Part shown: positions 15,744 to 23,228 of the stretch, in pieces
How positions within the stretch are numbered: position 1 is the stretch's first letter
Layout: each line of letters begins with the position of its first letter
From: a virus
IMG/VR virus record: IMGVR_UViG_3300049479_000300
Coordinates: 1 to 26,923 of that record
Reading direction: 5' to 3' (one strand)
DNA: 26,923 nt
Notes under the pieces: generated by a model
Seen by the model: only the letters and a program-made list of their open reading frames with translations
What the model was told of the DNA's origin: nothing
The model's database searches: none
Made by a program: the position numbers and the translations under genes

Positions 15744-17027
15744 TTACTTTCTTTGAAGAAAGCTGATTACTTCATTTTTTAATTTCTTATCTTCTGGTGA
15801 AGATGCCGGAGTAGTTTCTTTAGGCCTTACTTGAGCATCAATTACTTCATCTATCCTATCAGAAGGTGTGAAGTTATTTACAGCGACGAAATATCTGTCT
15901 CCTCCAGAGTATGGGGCCATGCCCTCTTTCTCTCTAATTTCATTTGGAGTTATAGCCGCTGCTTGCATCATCTTAGAGAAGTAATTAGCTCTTGTAGTCA
16001 TATCTCCTCTATGTACAGAGTAAAGATCCACTTGAGTATATTTTCCGCCGTATCTGTAATTTAATAATTTAATATCCGCCTGTAGCTCCAAGATTTTGGC
16101 CCACGCATCTAGGGTATCAGTTACAACCTCAAGAGAACTATTCTCCTGATTATTATATGTGGCTGCTGTGGTGTCGTATAGTTTAGTGGGTGGAACCCCT
16201 AGGAATCTTGCAATCTCTACAACTGAGAATTTTCGTGATTCTAAGAACTGAAGGACATTTGGGTCCATGTTAACTGGAGAAAATTTAATCCCTTCTTCAA
16301 GGACAGCCACTCCAGCAGCCTTACGCCCTCCGTGGGCTGAAGTCCAAGACTCTTTTAGTCTTACTGCCGCTTCTTCCGAAAGAGTTCCTGGAACTTCTAA
16401 TACTCCCGAAGGTATGCCTCCATTACCAAAAAGATTATTGGCCATTCGATTGGCCCCTAAAGATATACCTAAAGTATCCGCACCGTAGGCCACAATTCCT
16501 TGTCCTAATAGCCCATCTTTTGTGTGAAAGTTTCTAATGTGAAAAACATCTTTGGCCTGGAGGTACACATCTTCTCCATTGGTCCCGCCTTTTAAAACCC
16601 TGTAGACTAATTTCCCATCCGGGAGTCTGTATGGATCTACTGAACCTTGGGGAAGTGGCCAAATTGCTACCGGGGCCCCAATCATATTTCTCTCAATCTC
16701 TGCATAAGAGTTACCATGTATAAGAGCCTGTTGAACCATCCACAATCTAAAACTCATAGAATCCATTTCTGGATTCGGGGACATATCTAGGAGGGTCATT
16801 ATCCTATCGGTATAAAGAATATTGTTTTTAGAGTCCTTAACTTCCCAAGGAAGTTTTGCTATTTGAGTAGAGATATACATCAATCCTCGATAGAATGCCG
16901 AGACTTGCATAGAGCTATCTTCATTAACTGCTATTCCAGCAGAAATAGAAAATGCTCTTCTTGCTGTCCCGATCTGTTCTCTCTTAAATATTAGTTTGCT
17001 GAAAAAAGACATAAGAGGAAACTTCAT
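15744..17027 (-). CDS. Portal protein (HK97 family)
   Basis: A 427-residue protein that would form the dodecameric portal ring for DNA packaging and ejection. It shows the HK97 portal family pattern: FYRGLMYISTQIAKLPWEV near residue 45, HGNSYAEIERN near 114, DVFHIRNFHTKDGLLGQG near 160, and FLGVPPTKLYD near 270. The C-terminus is polar. AGGAG lies eight bases before the ATG. In HK97 the portal precedes protease and capsid, whereas here it follows capsid, decoration and an 80-residue protein. The length is normal and there is no truncation. Confidence 0.92.
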   Translation of the reverse strand: MKFPLMSFFSKLIFKREQIGTARRAFSISAGIAVNEDSSMQVSAFYRGLMYISTQIAKLPWEVKDSKNNILYTDRIMTLLDMSPNPEMDSMSFRLWMVQQALIHGNSYAEIERNMIGAPVAIWPLPQGSVDPYRLPDGKLVYRVLKGGTNGEDVYLQAKDVFHIRNFHTKDGLLGQGIVAYGADTLGISLGANRMANNLFGNGGIPSGVLEVPGTLSEEAAVRLKESWTSAHGGRKAAGVAVLEEGIKFSPVNMDPNVLQFLESRKFSVVEIARFLGVPPTKLYDTTAATYNNQENSSLEVVTDTLDAWAKILELQADIKLLNYRYGGKYTQVDLYSVHRGDMTTRANYFSKMMQAAAITPNEIREKEGMAPYSGGDRYFVAVNNFTPSDRIDEVIDAQVRPKETTPASSPEDKKLKNEVISFLQRK

Positions 17028-17058
17028 CGAACCAACTCCTAGAGAATGAGTTTATATT

Positions 17059-17301
17059 TTACTTTTTCTTAGAGGCTTTCGCCTTAGGCTTTTCGACTTC
17101 TTCTAGGTCGCTGCCTAGAATATCTTGCTCTGGTAATACGGGAGTTACAACTACTTCCTCTTTCTCAACGTAAGGAATAGCTTTACCTCTTTTAATCCAT
17201 CTGTTTGCGTAACCAAGCTCTTCTGGAACATCCGCAATCTGGCCTTTAGAATAGACACAATGTCCTTCGTAAAATGCATCTTCAATAAATTTCAATTTCA
17301 T
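17059..17301 (-). CDS. Small head-region protein of unknown function
   Basis: An 80-residue protein. The N-terminal half (FYEGHCVYSKGQIADVPEEL followed by RWIKRGKAIPY) looks like a small beta domain seen in many phage head modules. The C-terminal half is acidic, then ends in a basic KAKASKKK tail. GGAGGG lies about four bases before the ATG. It sits between the decoration-like gene and the portal, after a strong hairpin terminator. Function is unknown. Confidence 0.68.
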   Translation of the reverse strand: MKLKFIEDAFYEGHCVYSKGQIADVPEELGYANRWIKRGKAIPYVEKEEVVVTPVLPEQDILGSDLEEVEKPKAKASKKK

Positions 17302-17313
17302 AAACCCTCCAAA

Positions 17314-17346
17314 TAAAAATAGGGAACTTTTAGCCCCCTATTTTTA
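17314..17346 (-). terminator. Intrinsic terminator after the decoration-like gene
   Basis: A perfect 11-bp inverted repeat, TAAAAATAGGG with CCCTATTTTTA, with an 11-base loop. On the minus strand the T-run is part of the 3' arm. The symmetric A/T arms make it able to work in both directions. It separates the highly expressed capsid and decoration-like genes from the portal operon. Confidence 0.8.
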
Positions 17347-17371
17347 CACCTGTTTAAGGTATGTCAAACTA

Positions 17372-17851
17372 TTATAGAGCTACAGCGTACGCTGGCTTAT
17401 GTCTGCAATCAGACATAATATAGCAAGCTGCGCCAATTTTAGCTGCACCTGAGTCTGCAATGTCTACGCTAAAGTGAGCGTAACCATTGTCTGTGTCTAA
17501 CTGATCTCCAGAAATCTCGAATACAACTACACCTGCGTTAGCTGCGAAAACTGAAGAGATGTCAAACATAGAAGCAGCAGAAGGCTCAACTTTTGTGAAC
17601 TCAGTAGCAGCGCCAGCCTTATGGAAGTAAGGGTTAGCAACAGTAAGAACTTTTGAAGTTCCACCTGAAGCCGCGGTGTGTTGGTTCAATGTTACTTGAA
17701 CAGTCGCACCAACAGAAGCGCCCATTGCCAAAAGTACGGCTACTTTATCCCCTTTTGCTAGGCTGATTCTAGCGCCAGTAATAGCCGCAGTATTTAGATC
17801 TACTGGGTCCATTACTTTCTTAATATTTTTTTCTTCTAATAAGTAATTCAT
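17372..17851 (-). CDS. Probable head decoration / structural protein
   Basis: A 159-residue Ala/Gly/Val-rich, beta-rich protein without signal peptide. It has ARISLAKGDKVAVLLAMGAS, VQVTLNQHTAASGGTSKVL and a C-terminal end with CYIMSDCRHKPAYAVAL. It follows the capsid gene, is framed by two strong terminators, and has AGGAG eight bases before its ATG. These are signs of a high-copy virion protein. Similar proteins occur beside HK97-type capsid genes, but I cannot name the family with certainty. Confidence 0.65.
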   Translation of the reverse strand: MNYLLEEKNIKKVMDPVDLNTAAITGARISLAKGDKVAVLLAMGASVGATVQVTLNQHTAASGGTSKVLTVANPYFHKAGAATEFTKVEPSAASMFDISSVFAANAGVVVFEISGDQLDTDNGYAHFSVDIADSGAAKIGAACYIMSDCRHKPAYAVAL

Positions 17852-17864
17852 TTTTAAATCTCCT

Positions 17865-17896
17865 AAAAATTGTGGGGCCCAGATTATCTAGGCCCC
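17865..17896 (-). terminator. Intrinsic terminator after the major capsid gene
   Basis: On the minus strand GGGGCCTAGA-TAA-TCTGGGCCCC forms a ten-bp stem with one T-G wobble and a three-base loop. ACAATTTTT follows. It starts six bases after the capsid stop codon. Readthrough would be needed for the next gene, unless that gene has its own promoter. Confidence 0.82.
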
Positions 17897-17902
17897 GTTA
17901 AA

Positions 17903-19189
17903 TTATCTGTCTTGTAAAGTTACAAAGCCTGAAGTCTGGAAGGCACCGTACTCAGTAGAGATTGGTGACTTAAACGGACAGTGGCCAGCAAGTCTCATTG
18001 TAAACTTGAACGCAGCTTCAGAAGTGCTGAAGTAAACGTGAGTAGACATTTCAGACTTGATGCCAGCAGTTTTGTAAGCTGTGTACATGTAGCTTAGGTC
18101 AGCAAGGACGATATCGCCCTCATCGCCAAGAGCCTTAACACCGCCAAGCATTGGCTTCAAAGGAATTCCAAAAAGAGTTCCGTAAGAAGCTCCAGAAATA
18201 CCAGTTGTAGGCAAGTAAGCAGGAACACCATTAGCAACGTCAAACTTCATAGTTCTAAGTTGTGGCAATACAGCCGGGTTAACTAACCATACTGCTTTAC
18301 CGATAGAACCAGGAACAATGCGGCCAAACATGTTATTGATGTTTTCAAAAACAATAGTGTCAGCAACTTGACCAACTTCTTTAGCTACCTGGATCTTGAA
18401 TGCAGAGTTCAACAAACCAAGAGGCATACCAGCACCGTTACCGCTGATGATAGCGTTATTGATTTTGTTAACCATTGCAGCAGGAGCCTCGCCTTTAATC
18501 CAAGACTCTAATGCTGGAGCGTCTTCAAGAAGCTCTTCAGTAACTCTTACCATCGCAGTAAGTTTATGAAGCTTCATAGTAGTTTCGCCAAAGCTTGCCT
18601 TAGATTCTGTAGCAGCTACAGCCTCTCCATCCCAGTAAGCTTTCACATGAGATGAATCCCAAGGAGAAGCTTCGTGAGTTGGTAAAGTTAAGTTATTTGA
18701 AGAAGTTTGGAACTGACGAGTCATAGGAAGTAAAGACTCATCGCCGTTTACTTTATTATGAATCTATGATCGGTAATAAGAAGGGATCAAGAAACCGCCC
18801 TCTTCCCCGATAGCCTCTTTCATTCCAGCAGCCTGGATTGTAAGACGCTTATCGACATTTGAATTACCAGAAAGAGCAGCTTTAGCTACCGCTTTAAAGA
18901 ATTCACCTTGGTTGTTAAACCCGCCTTTAGGGTCAAGGATTCTTCGATCTTCACCAACTTCTGCTTTAACAGGAGTAGGAGCTACTTTACGAGTGCTCTC
19001 TCCAGCTTTAGCAGACATAGCCTCGATCTTCTCGGCAGTCTCAATTTGCTTTTTAGTTGTTTCGAACTCAGCATGAAGTGCATCTACTTCAGACATTTGT
19101 TCGTCGTTAAAACTTCCGTCTTGTGCTTTCAAGCCATCTAACTTAGCTAAGATTCCAGCAAGTTTAGCTCGTAATTGTTCTAAATTCAT
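17903..19189 (-). CDS. HK97-fold major capsid protein, frame interrupted by one in-frame TAG (429 codons)
   Basis: Read through the TAG at 18766-18764, this frame gives 428 residues, a normal length for an HK97-type capsid protein. Residues 1-80 are a helical, charged scaffold-like delta domain. GEEGGFLIPSYYRS (about 128-141) is the usual junction to the mature shell protein. After the TAG come IHNKVNGDESLLPMTRQF and SSNNLTLP, the expected next helix and strand. The E-loop-like AYWDGEAVAATESKASFGET, LEDAPALESWI and the C-terminal domain follow. The part after the TAG has no ribosome binding site. The next in-frame ATG (18724) lies inside the conserved helix-to-strand segment, so separate translation of residues 156-428 is unlikely. 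AGGAG is seven bases before the first ATG. The gene follows the prohead protease and a strong terminator follows it. No other capsid gene exists in the window. The TAG may be a mutation, an error or a suppressed codon. Confidence 0.9.
18764..18766 (-). other. In-frame amber codon (TAG) within the major capsid gene
   Basis: The codons around it read TAC CGA TCA TAG ATT CAT AAT. The frame is identical on both sides: 13 sense codons separate the TAG from the next in-frame ATG at 18724. TAG is a true stop for five other genes here (stops at 8327, 9471, 19239, 25269 and 25755), and no other large gene has an internal TAG. A single C-to-T change from CAG (Gln) would create it. Confidence 0.92.
18764..19189 (-). 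CDS. N-terminal capsid product that ends at the in-frame TAG (delta/scaffold domain)
   Basis: If the TAG is obeyed, the product is 141 residues: the helical scaffold-like domain (EQLRAKLAGILAKLDGLKAQ at the start) plus only the first residues of the shell part, ending SYYRS. In HK97 the delta domain directs assembly and is removed by the protease. This fragment would therefore be almost pure scaffold without a shell domain. Whether such a free product is made, or is useful, is unknown. Confidence 0.55.
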   Translation of the reverse strand: MNLEQLRAKLAGILAKLDGLKAQDGSFNDEQMSEVDALHAEFETTKKQIETAEKIEAMSAKAGESTRKVAPTPVKAEVGEDRRILDPKGGFNNQGEFFKAVAKAALSGNSNVDKRLTIQAAGMKEAIGEEGGFLIPSYYRS

Positions 19190-19238
19190 TTTCTTTCTCC
19201 TATAGAAAGTTGTTTAAATAAATAGAGAGGTCGCTGCG

Positions 19239-19955
19239 CTATTTTTTATTGCGAGCTAATTCAGCCTCAATTTTTAATCTCAAATCTTTAATTTTGTCGT
19301 TTGTAGCAACGACATCTGTCTTAATGTTCTTAGGCATTTTGTGAATCCACAAAGATGCTTTATCTAGAACACTTGCCGCAATTGGCATTGTCTCTTGGAA
19401 TGAACTATCGGCAAATCCTTCTTCGATAGCCATCTCCGCTCCCATCCAAGTTTCTGCATGGAGCATGTCTCTAATTTCTGGTCTGCTCTTTTTGGTCTTC
19501 TTCGCATAAACAGAAATAAGTTCTTCCTCAATAGCGTTAAGCCTATCGATCATGTTCTCGAAGTCCCTTGAATTCCCTGACGCTATGCTCCACGGGGAGT
19601 GGATCATGTATTGAGCACCTTCCCCCATGATGAGTTCGTCTCCTGCTAGTGCTATAACAGAGGCAATAGATGCGGCCATCCCGTCAACATAACAAGTTAC
19701 CTTGGCAGGGTGTTGTTTAAGTCTGTTAAAAATAGTGAACCCTTCAAATACATCTCCGCCAGGAGAATTAATTCTAACTATAATATCTTTTACAGTAGGC
19801 TCTAATTTCTTAAGTTCTTCTGAAAATTGTTTAGCTGTAATGCTGTCTTCAAACCAAGACTGGCCAATAGCCCCGTATAAATAAATCTCTGCCTTTGTGG
19901 CTGATTTATTTTTGATTTCAAAAGGCTGTTGTCTATTAGGCAGTTTTTGAGGCAT
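19239..19955 (-). CDS. Prohead protease, ClpP-like serine peptidase
   Basis: A 238-residue S14 (ClpP-type) protein, as used by many HK97-like phages to trim capsid scaffold domains during head maturation. After AEIYLYGAIG it has RINSPGGDVFEG (oxyanion region, about 61-72), the nucleophile Ser96 in DGMAASIASVIALAGD, and His119 in YMIHSPW. The following helix with EIRDMLHAETWMGAEMAIEEG completes the family pattern. The C-terminus ends in charged helix and a TAG stop. AGGAGGG lies about five bases before the ATG, and a promoter-like sequence lies just upstream. The substrate is most likely the adjacent capsid protein. Confidence 0.92.
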   Translation of the reverse strand: MPQKLPNRQQPFEIKNKSATKAEIYLYGAIGQSWFEDSITAKQFSEELKKLEPTVKDIIVRINSPGGDVFEGFTIFNRLKQHPAKVTCYVDGMAASIASVIALAGDELIMGEGAQYMIHSPWSIASGNSRDFENMIDRLNAIEEELISVYAKKTKKSRPEIRDMLHAETWMGAEMAIEEGFADSSFQETMPIAASVLDKASLWIHKMPKNIKTDVVATNDKIKDLRLKIEAELARNKK

Positions 19956-19973
19956 ATATGCCCTCCTGCCAAA

Positions 19974-20002
19974 ATCCTAAGAATGTAAATATTTCAAGTC
20001 AA
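19974..20002 (-). promoter_or_regulatory. Candidate sigma70-like promoter for the capsid operon
   Basis: Reading the minus strand, TTGACT, a 17-base spacer and TAGGAT lie in the short gap between large terminase and protease. The -35 box is one mismatch from TTGACA and the spacing is ideal, but the -10 box matches only four of six bases. The position would allow extra transcription of protease and capsid. Confidence 0.42.
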
Positions 20003-20011
20003 TTAGATTAT

Positions 20012-21688
20012 TTAGAAAGCTATGATTCCCCTGGACTCATAAACGCTTTCCGCCTGATCTTTCTGAATCCAAGAAGCTAATGCCATGATCACGGCTATGG
20101 CCGGATCAATCTTCAGTCTCTCGTGGGATTTTTTAGGGTAGACATTTCCAGCAGCATCCTCTTTGCAAACGACATTCCCAATGGCCCATCTCAGAAGTGG
20201 CGACCCATTGTGTCTAACTTTTCCTTCTCTAATTAAAGCATCAAGCCTCTTAGTTGGTTCAGATAAATTGGAAGTGTTGAACCTAAATTCAACCATATTG
20301 AGTCTTTCTTTTGTTAATTTTTGGGCAAACTCTGTGGCATTCCACGGGTCGAAAAGAACATCCACCACTTTAACTTTCTTAGACTGGGCTAAAACTTCTG
20401 CCCGAATCTGGTCGTAATCTATGGCCTCTCCTCTGGTTTGGTTTAGGTATCCTTTACCAACGCAATCCACATAAAGGGAATTATTAGAATTCTTAACCGT
20501 TTCTTCGGGAATGTAAGAAGTATCTAGGATATAATAAAGACCATCTTTTTTGAAAACATAGGCAATCGAAGTTAAGTCTATTTTAGATGCCAGGTCTATC
20601 CCGACCATACATCTCTCTCCTCGCATCTTTTCAAAAGTTAATTCCGTATCGGCGCATTGATCCCATTTATAGGTATCAAAAAATGCCCTGGCTTCACTTA
20701 ACCATATATTAAGGTTTTTAACTTTAAAGTTAGCTAGGTCGCTTGGGACCTCTTTGGCTTTCTTGGCCGTGGCCTCGAAAGTTATCGGGTCTACTGATAC
20801 CCCGTAATTTGGGTTAGCTTTTCTCCAAGTTTTCTCGTCGAAGATATCGTCCCCTTCATCAATCGTATAGACTAGGGAGAAAAAAGTATCGTCCTCTACT
20901 TCCCCTAATGCCACTCTTTTAGCGTAACTCGATTGGGTAAATCCCACTCCCTCAACATCAAACCCGGCTGTGGTTATACATAAAAGAAGGGAGTCCCTTC
21001 TCTTTTTCATCCCGGAAAATATAACATCGAAAAGATCTCTGGATACCGCATGGAGCTCATCCATTATGGCTAAAACGTCCTTTAATCCATCCAAAGATTT
21101 TGAATCTGAAGATAGTGCCTTCATTAACGAATTGGACTTCTCATGAGTTATCTTGTGGGCTAGGACTTTTGTTCCTGTCGATTTTAGGAACTGTTTATTC
21201 TTAGATGCCATATTTCTAGCCACATCTAGGACTATTCTAGCCTGGTCTACTTTTGTGGCCACGCATGATATCTCATTCCCTGCTGGATTATCTAGGGATA
21301 AGAAATACAGACCAAGTTGTGAGGCCATAAGGGATTTTCCCTGGCCACGGGGGATTTCTATGTGGGCAGTACGATATCTTCTGTATCCAGTTATTGGGTT
21401 TATGAATCCCATAATATTCATAAACATAAAATTCTGCCACGGCTCGTAGACTATATTTTTAGTCCCCCATTCCCCGTTAACGTGCTCAAATTTTTGAGAG
21501 AGCCTTAAATACCTCTCTGCTACATCTTTGTCGAACGGGTATCTACTTAGGTCTTTAAAAAATCTATTACAAGCCCCAATAATATATTGGCAGTTGGGTA
21601 TCTTCCCCTCAACTACATCTATGGCATATTGGTATCCTGAATAGACATACGGATAGTCCTTAGGATTTACGGGGTTTTTTAATCCCAC
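20012..21688 (-). CDS. terL: Terminase large subunit
   Basis: A 558-residue packaging motor and headful or cos nuclease. The ATPase has Walker A RGQGKS at residues 114-119, Walker B VLAIMDE at 205-211 and the coupling motif CITTAG at 237-242. The nuclease domain has candidate metal ligands Asp365 in MVGIDLASK, Asp447 in VLFDPWN and Asp528 in RLKIDPAIA. This fits the YmfN-like large terminase group (COG4626). The start is GTG and overlaps the small terminase stop. The length is normal and no motif is missing. Confidence 0.95.
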   Translation of the reverse strand: MGLKNPVNPKDYPYVYSGYQYAIDVVEGKIPNCQYIIGACNRFFKDLSRYPFDKDVAERYLRLSQKFEHVNGEWGTKNIVYEPWQNFMFMNIMGFINPITGYRRYRTAHIEIPRGQGKSLMASQLGLYFLSLDNPAGNEISCVATKVDQARIVLDVARNMASKNKQFLKSTGTKVLAHKITHEKSNSLMKALSSDSKSLDGLKDVLAIMDELHAVSRDLFDVIFSGMKKRRDSLLLCITTAGFDVEGVGFTQSSYAKRVALGEVEDDTFFSLVYTIDEGDDIFDEKTWRKANPNYGVSVDPITFEATAKKAKEVPSDLANFKVKNLNIWLSEARAFFDTYKWDQCADTELTFEKMRGERCMVGIDLASKIDLTSIAYVFKKDGLYYILDTSYIPEETVKNSNNSLYVDCVGKGYLNQTRGEAIDYDQIRAEVLAQSKKVKVVDVLFDPWNATEFAQKLTKERLNMVEFRFNTSNLSEPTKRLDALIREGKVRHNGSPLLRWAIGNVVCKEDAAGNVYPKKSHERLKIDPAIAVIMALASWIQKDQAESVYESRGIIAF

Positions 21689-22101
21689 TCATCCTCTTCT
21701 TCCCCAGTATTAAAATCAGTATCTTTTACTAGCAATAGTCCAAGAGTTTTAGAGTAAGACCGTATCTCAGACCTACACCTGTTTATCTGAGTTACTTCTG
21801 GCCTGATCTTTATTTGGACGCCGTTTCTACCCTCTCCGGTCTCATAGGTATATCCTAGTCTTTTAACATCGAGTCTGAGTCTGTCGTACTCAACGTAAAG
21901 ATCACACAGAACTTCCAATTGGTGGAGATGTCCCGGCTTGAAATTTTCCCTAGTGGTTATTTCGTGGATTAATTTATTCCATACTTTAGAGAAGTCGGCA
22001 TCCGATCTAGGGGATCTAAATCTCTTATCCACTTTCTGGACTCCCAGCGTTCCCGATATTTTACTTACAATCTCCTCAGGAGATTCTTTCTTCTTTGTCA
22101 T
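21679..22101 (-). CDS. terS: Terminase small subunit, P27-like
   Basis: A 140-residue protein that would recognise phage DNA and feed it to the large terminase. The helical core FKPGHLHQLEVLCDLYVEYD and the later EVTQINRCRSEIRSYSKTLGLL follow the P27-type small terminase pattern, which ends in 'LGL'. The N-terminus is basic and polar, and the C-terminus is very acidic (NTGEEEDEWD). The start overlaps the nuclease gene stop by four bases, and the end overlaps the large subunit start by ten. Confidence 0.87.
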   Translation of the reverse strand: MTKKKESPEEIVSKISGTLGVQKVDKRFRSPRSDADFSKVWNKLIHEITTRENFKPGHLHQLEVLCDLYVEYDRLRLDVKRLGYTYETGEGRNGVQIKIRPEVTQINRCRSEIRSYSKTLGLLLVKDTDFNTGEEEDEWD

Positions 22102-22727
22102 TTGATCTCTTCAACTGATTTAATACCTGGATAAAGTGCCGCTAATCCGGCATCAACCAGGGCTTTGTTAATAGACTCGTTAGAGTCTTGTCTTCTGATA
22201 ATAGAGATCCATCTGCCGAAAGAGTCTTGCTTCATAGAGTCTATCTCGACTTCTTTCCCCATAACTTCCCTAAATAGAAATTCAGTAGAGAGCATATCAT
22301 GCTCTGGGGCGTCTATTCCGAATAGTCTAAATGTCTGTCTGGTTTTAATTCTAAAACCTAAATCCACCTCTGCTACTAAAGTATCCCCATCAATAACTCT
22401 CTGGACTTGCCCTAAAAATCGCATATATCCTCTCTCCTCCGGGTGTTGTGCATAATTATGCAACATCATCGTAGCAGCTAGGGATTCTCTCTGTCTATCC
22501 TTAGCTTGGCTTTGAATAAGGGCATTGGGAGTTTTGAGGGGTTCACTGGCACTGTGTGGATAAATCTCTTCAGATCTTTGGAGTATATTACGTGGAATAA
22601 CCAGGGAACCATCCTTGATCTCCGAAAGATCAGGTAGCCCCCGTGGCGTAGGAAAAGGTATAATGATAGGATTAAGCAGTTCGTCAAACCCACGAAATGA
22701 GTCTATCGTATGGAGCATAGGAGTCAC
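22098..22727 (-). CDS. Staphylococcal-nuclease-like (thermonuclease-type) protein
   Basis: A 209-residue protein whose C-terminal half (about 104-200) is an SNase domain. It has GQVQRVIDGDTLVAEVDL with Asp113 and Asp116, RLFGIDAPE with Arg134, Asp139 and Glu142, and FGRW with Arg172. These match the metal-binding and catalytic Arg/Asp/Glu positions of the family. It then has KALVDAGLAALYP. The first 100 residues are a proline-rich extension of unknown role, with no signal peptide, so it should act inside the cell. The start may be GTG at 22727, which overlaps the previous TGA, or ATG at 22718. It is directly joined to the terminase genes. Confidence 0.85.
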   Translation of the reverse strand: MTPMLHTIDSFRGFDELLNPIIIPFPTPRGLPDLSEIKDGSLVIPRNILQRSEEIYPHSASEPLKTPNALIQSQAKDRQRESLAATMMLHNYAQHPEERGYMRFLGQVQRVIDGDTLVAEVDLGFRIKTRQTFRLFGIDAPEHDMLSTEFLFREVMGKEVEIDSMKQDSFGRWISIIRRQDSNESINKALVDAGLAALYPGIKSVEEIK

Positions 22728-22852
22728 CTGTCCTCTAGTCTGGTTTGATTAGGGGAAATTTTCTCGCATTGACTAGTAGTATTCACTAAAAACATTAGAA
22801 ATAGCATAACTACTAAAAGGAGCATGGACTCTTGAGTGATTTCAAATTTCAT
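22724..22852 (-). CDS. Tiny single-pass membrane protein, 42 residues
   Basis: The ATG at 22852 overlaps the preceding gene's TGA (ATATGA), and the TGA overlaps the nuclease GTG start. It therefore fills the gap between those genes exactly. The sequence begins MKFEITQESM, continues with one hydrophobic helix (LLLVVMLFLMFLV) and ends with a polar tail containing one Cys. No lipobox is seen. The function is unknown. Small membrane proteins of this kind can serve lysis or exclusion, but nothing here decides it. Confidence 0.62.
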   Translation of the reverse strand: MKFEITQESMLLLVVMLFLMFLVNTTSQCEKISPNQTRLEDR

Positions 22853-23085
22853 ATAATTCCTTTAAAATAATTTTTAATCTCATCTAAAGAGGATGCCGAG
22901 TACATTCCCCTATCTATTATTTGTATTCTTAGCTGATCGAAAATAACTACTTTATGAAGAGATAGTTCATCCCGCAAGCTTTCTAATTGTTTTAACTGGT
23001 CTTGTGTAATTGGCTCTTTAGCAGATATTAAAAGAATTTTATCTTTTATTTCTTCCTTATCCACAAAATTGAATATTGTCTTCAT
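22849..23085 (-). CDS. Small hypothetical protein, 78 residues
   Basis: Read from the ATG at 23085, with GGGGA six bases upstream. A TTG 12 bases further upstream is less likely. The protein is charged and soluble: MKTIFNFVDKEEIKDKILLI, a Lys/Glu-rich helix with TQDQLKQLESLRDELSLHK, then a beta-type VVIFDQLRIQIIDRG. No family is recognised. The stop overlaps the start of the 42-residue membrane protein. Confidence 0.65.
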   Translation of the reverse strand: MKTIFNFVDKEEIKDKILLISAKEPITQDQLKQLESLRDELSLHKVVIFDQLRIQIIDRGMYSASSLDEIKNYFKGII

Positions 23086-23086
23086 T

Positions 23087-23203
23087 TTATTCCCCAAAAG
23101 CTATGTAGATATGCCATTTATAAAAAACAATAAGAAGTGCAACATTGCTAATTACGCATCCAATTGACCAGCTATTAGGAGGGTTTTTTACTGTGATTTT
23201 CAT
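23087..23203 (-). CDS. Tiny single-pass membrane protein, 38 residues
   Basis: The ATG at 23203 has AGGAG eight bases upstream. Another ATG six bases earlier is too close to that site. The protein starts MKITVKNPPNSW, has one hydrophobic segment (IGCVISNVALLIVFY) and ends KWHIYIAFGE. Its TAA lies one base before the next gene's ATG. Function is unknown. It is the first gene after the GGAGCN repeat array. Confidence 0.6.
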   Translation of the reverse strand: MKITVKNPPNSWSIGCVISNVALLIVFYKWHIYIAFGE

Positions 23204-23228
23204 ATTCATTTCTCCTGTTATTCAATCC

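Noticed and set aside
17340-17367. TTGACA sequence just after the decoration-like gene as a promoter
   Set aside because: The only -10-like bases at correct spacing fall into the stem of the terminator hairpin and match poorly. A promoter there cannot be supported.
17903-19189. Genome-wide reassignment of TAG to an amino acid, suggested by the capsid TAG
   Set aside because: TAG ends five other genes at sensible places, including the protease just upstream, and none of the long genes (tape measure, terminase, helicase, J) has an internal TAG. Three of those TAGs do have another stop within a few codons, so it is not fully excluded, but the standard code fits better.
22478-22693. A 71-residue minus-strand ORF inside the N-terminal part of the nuclease gene
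   Set aside because: It is fully contained in another frame of the nuclease gene, with no coupling to neighbours. The nuclease frame is joined by overlaps on both sides.
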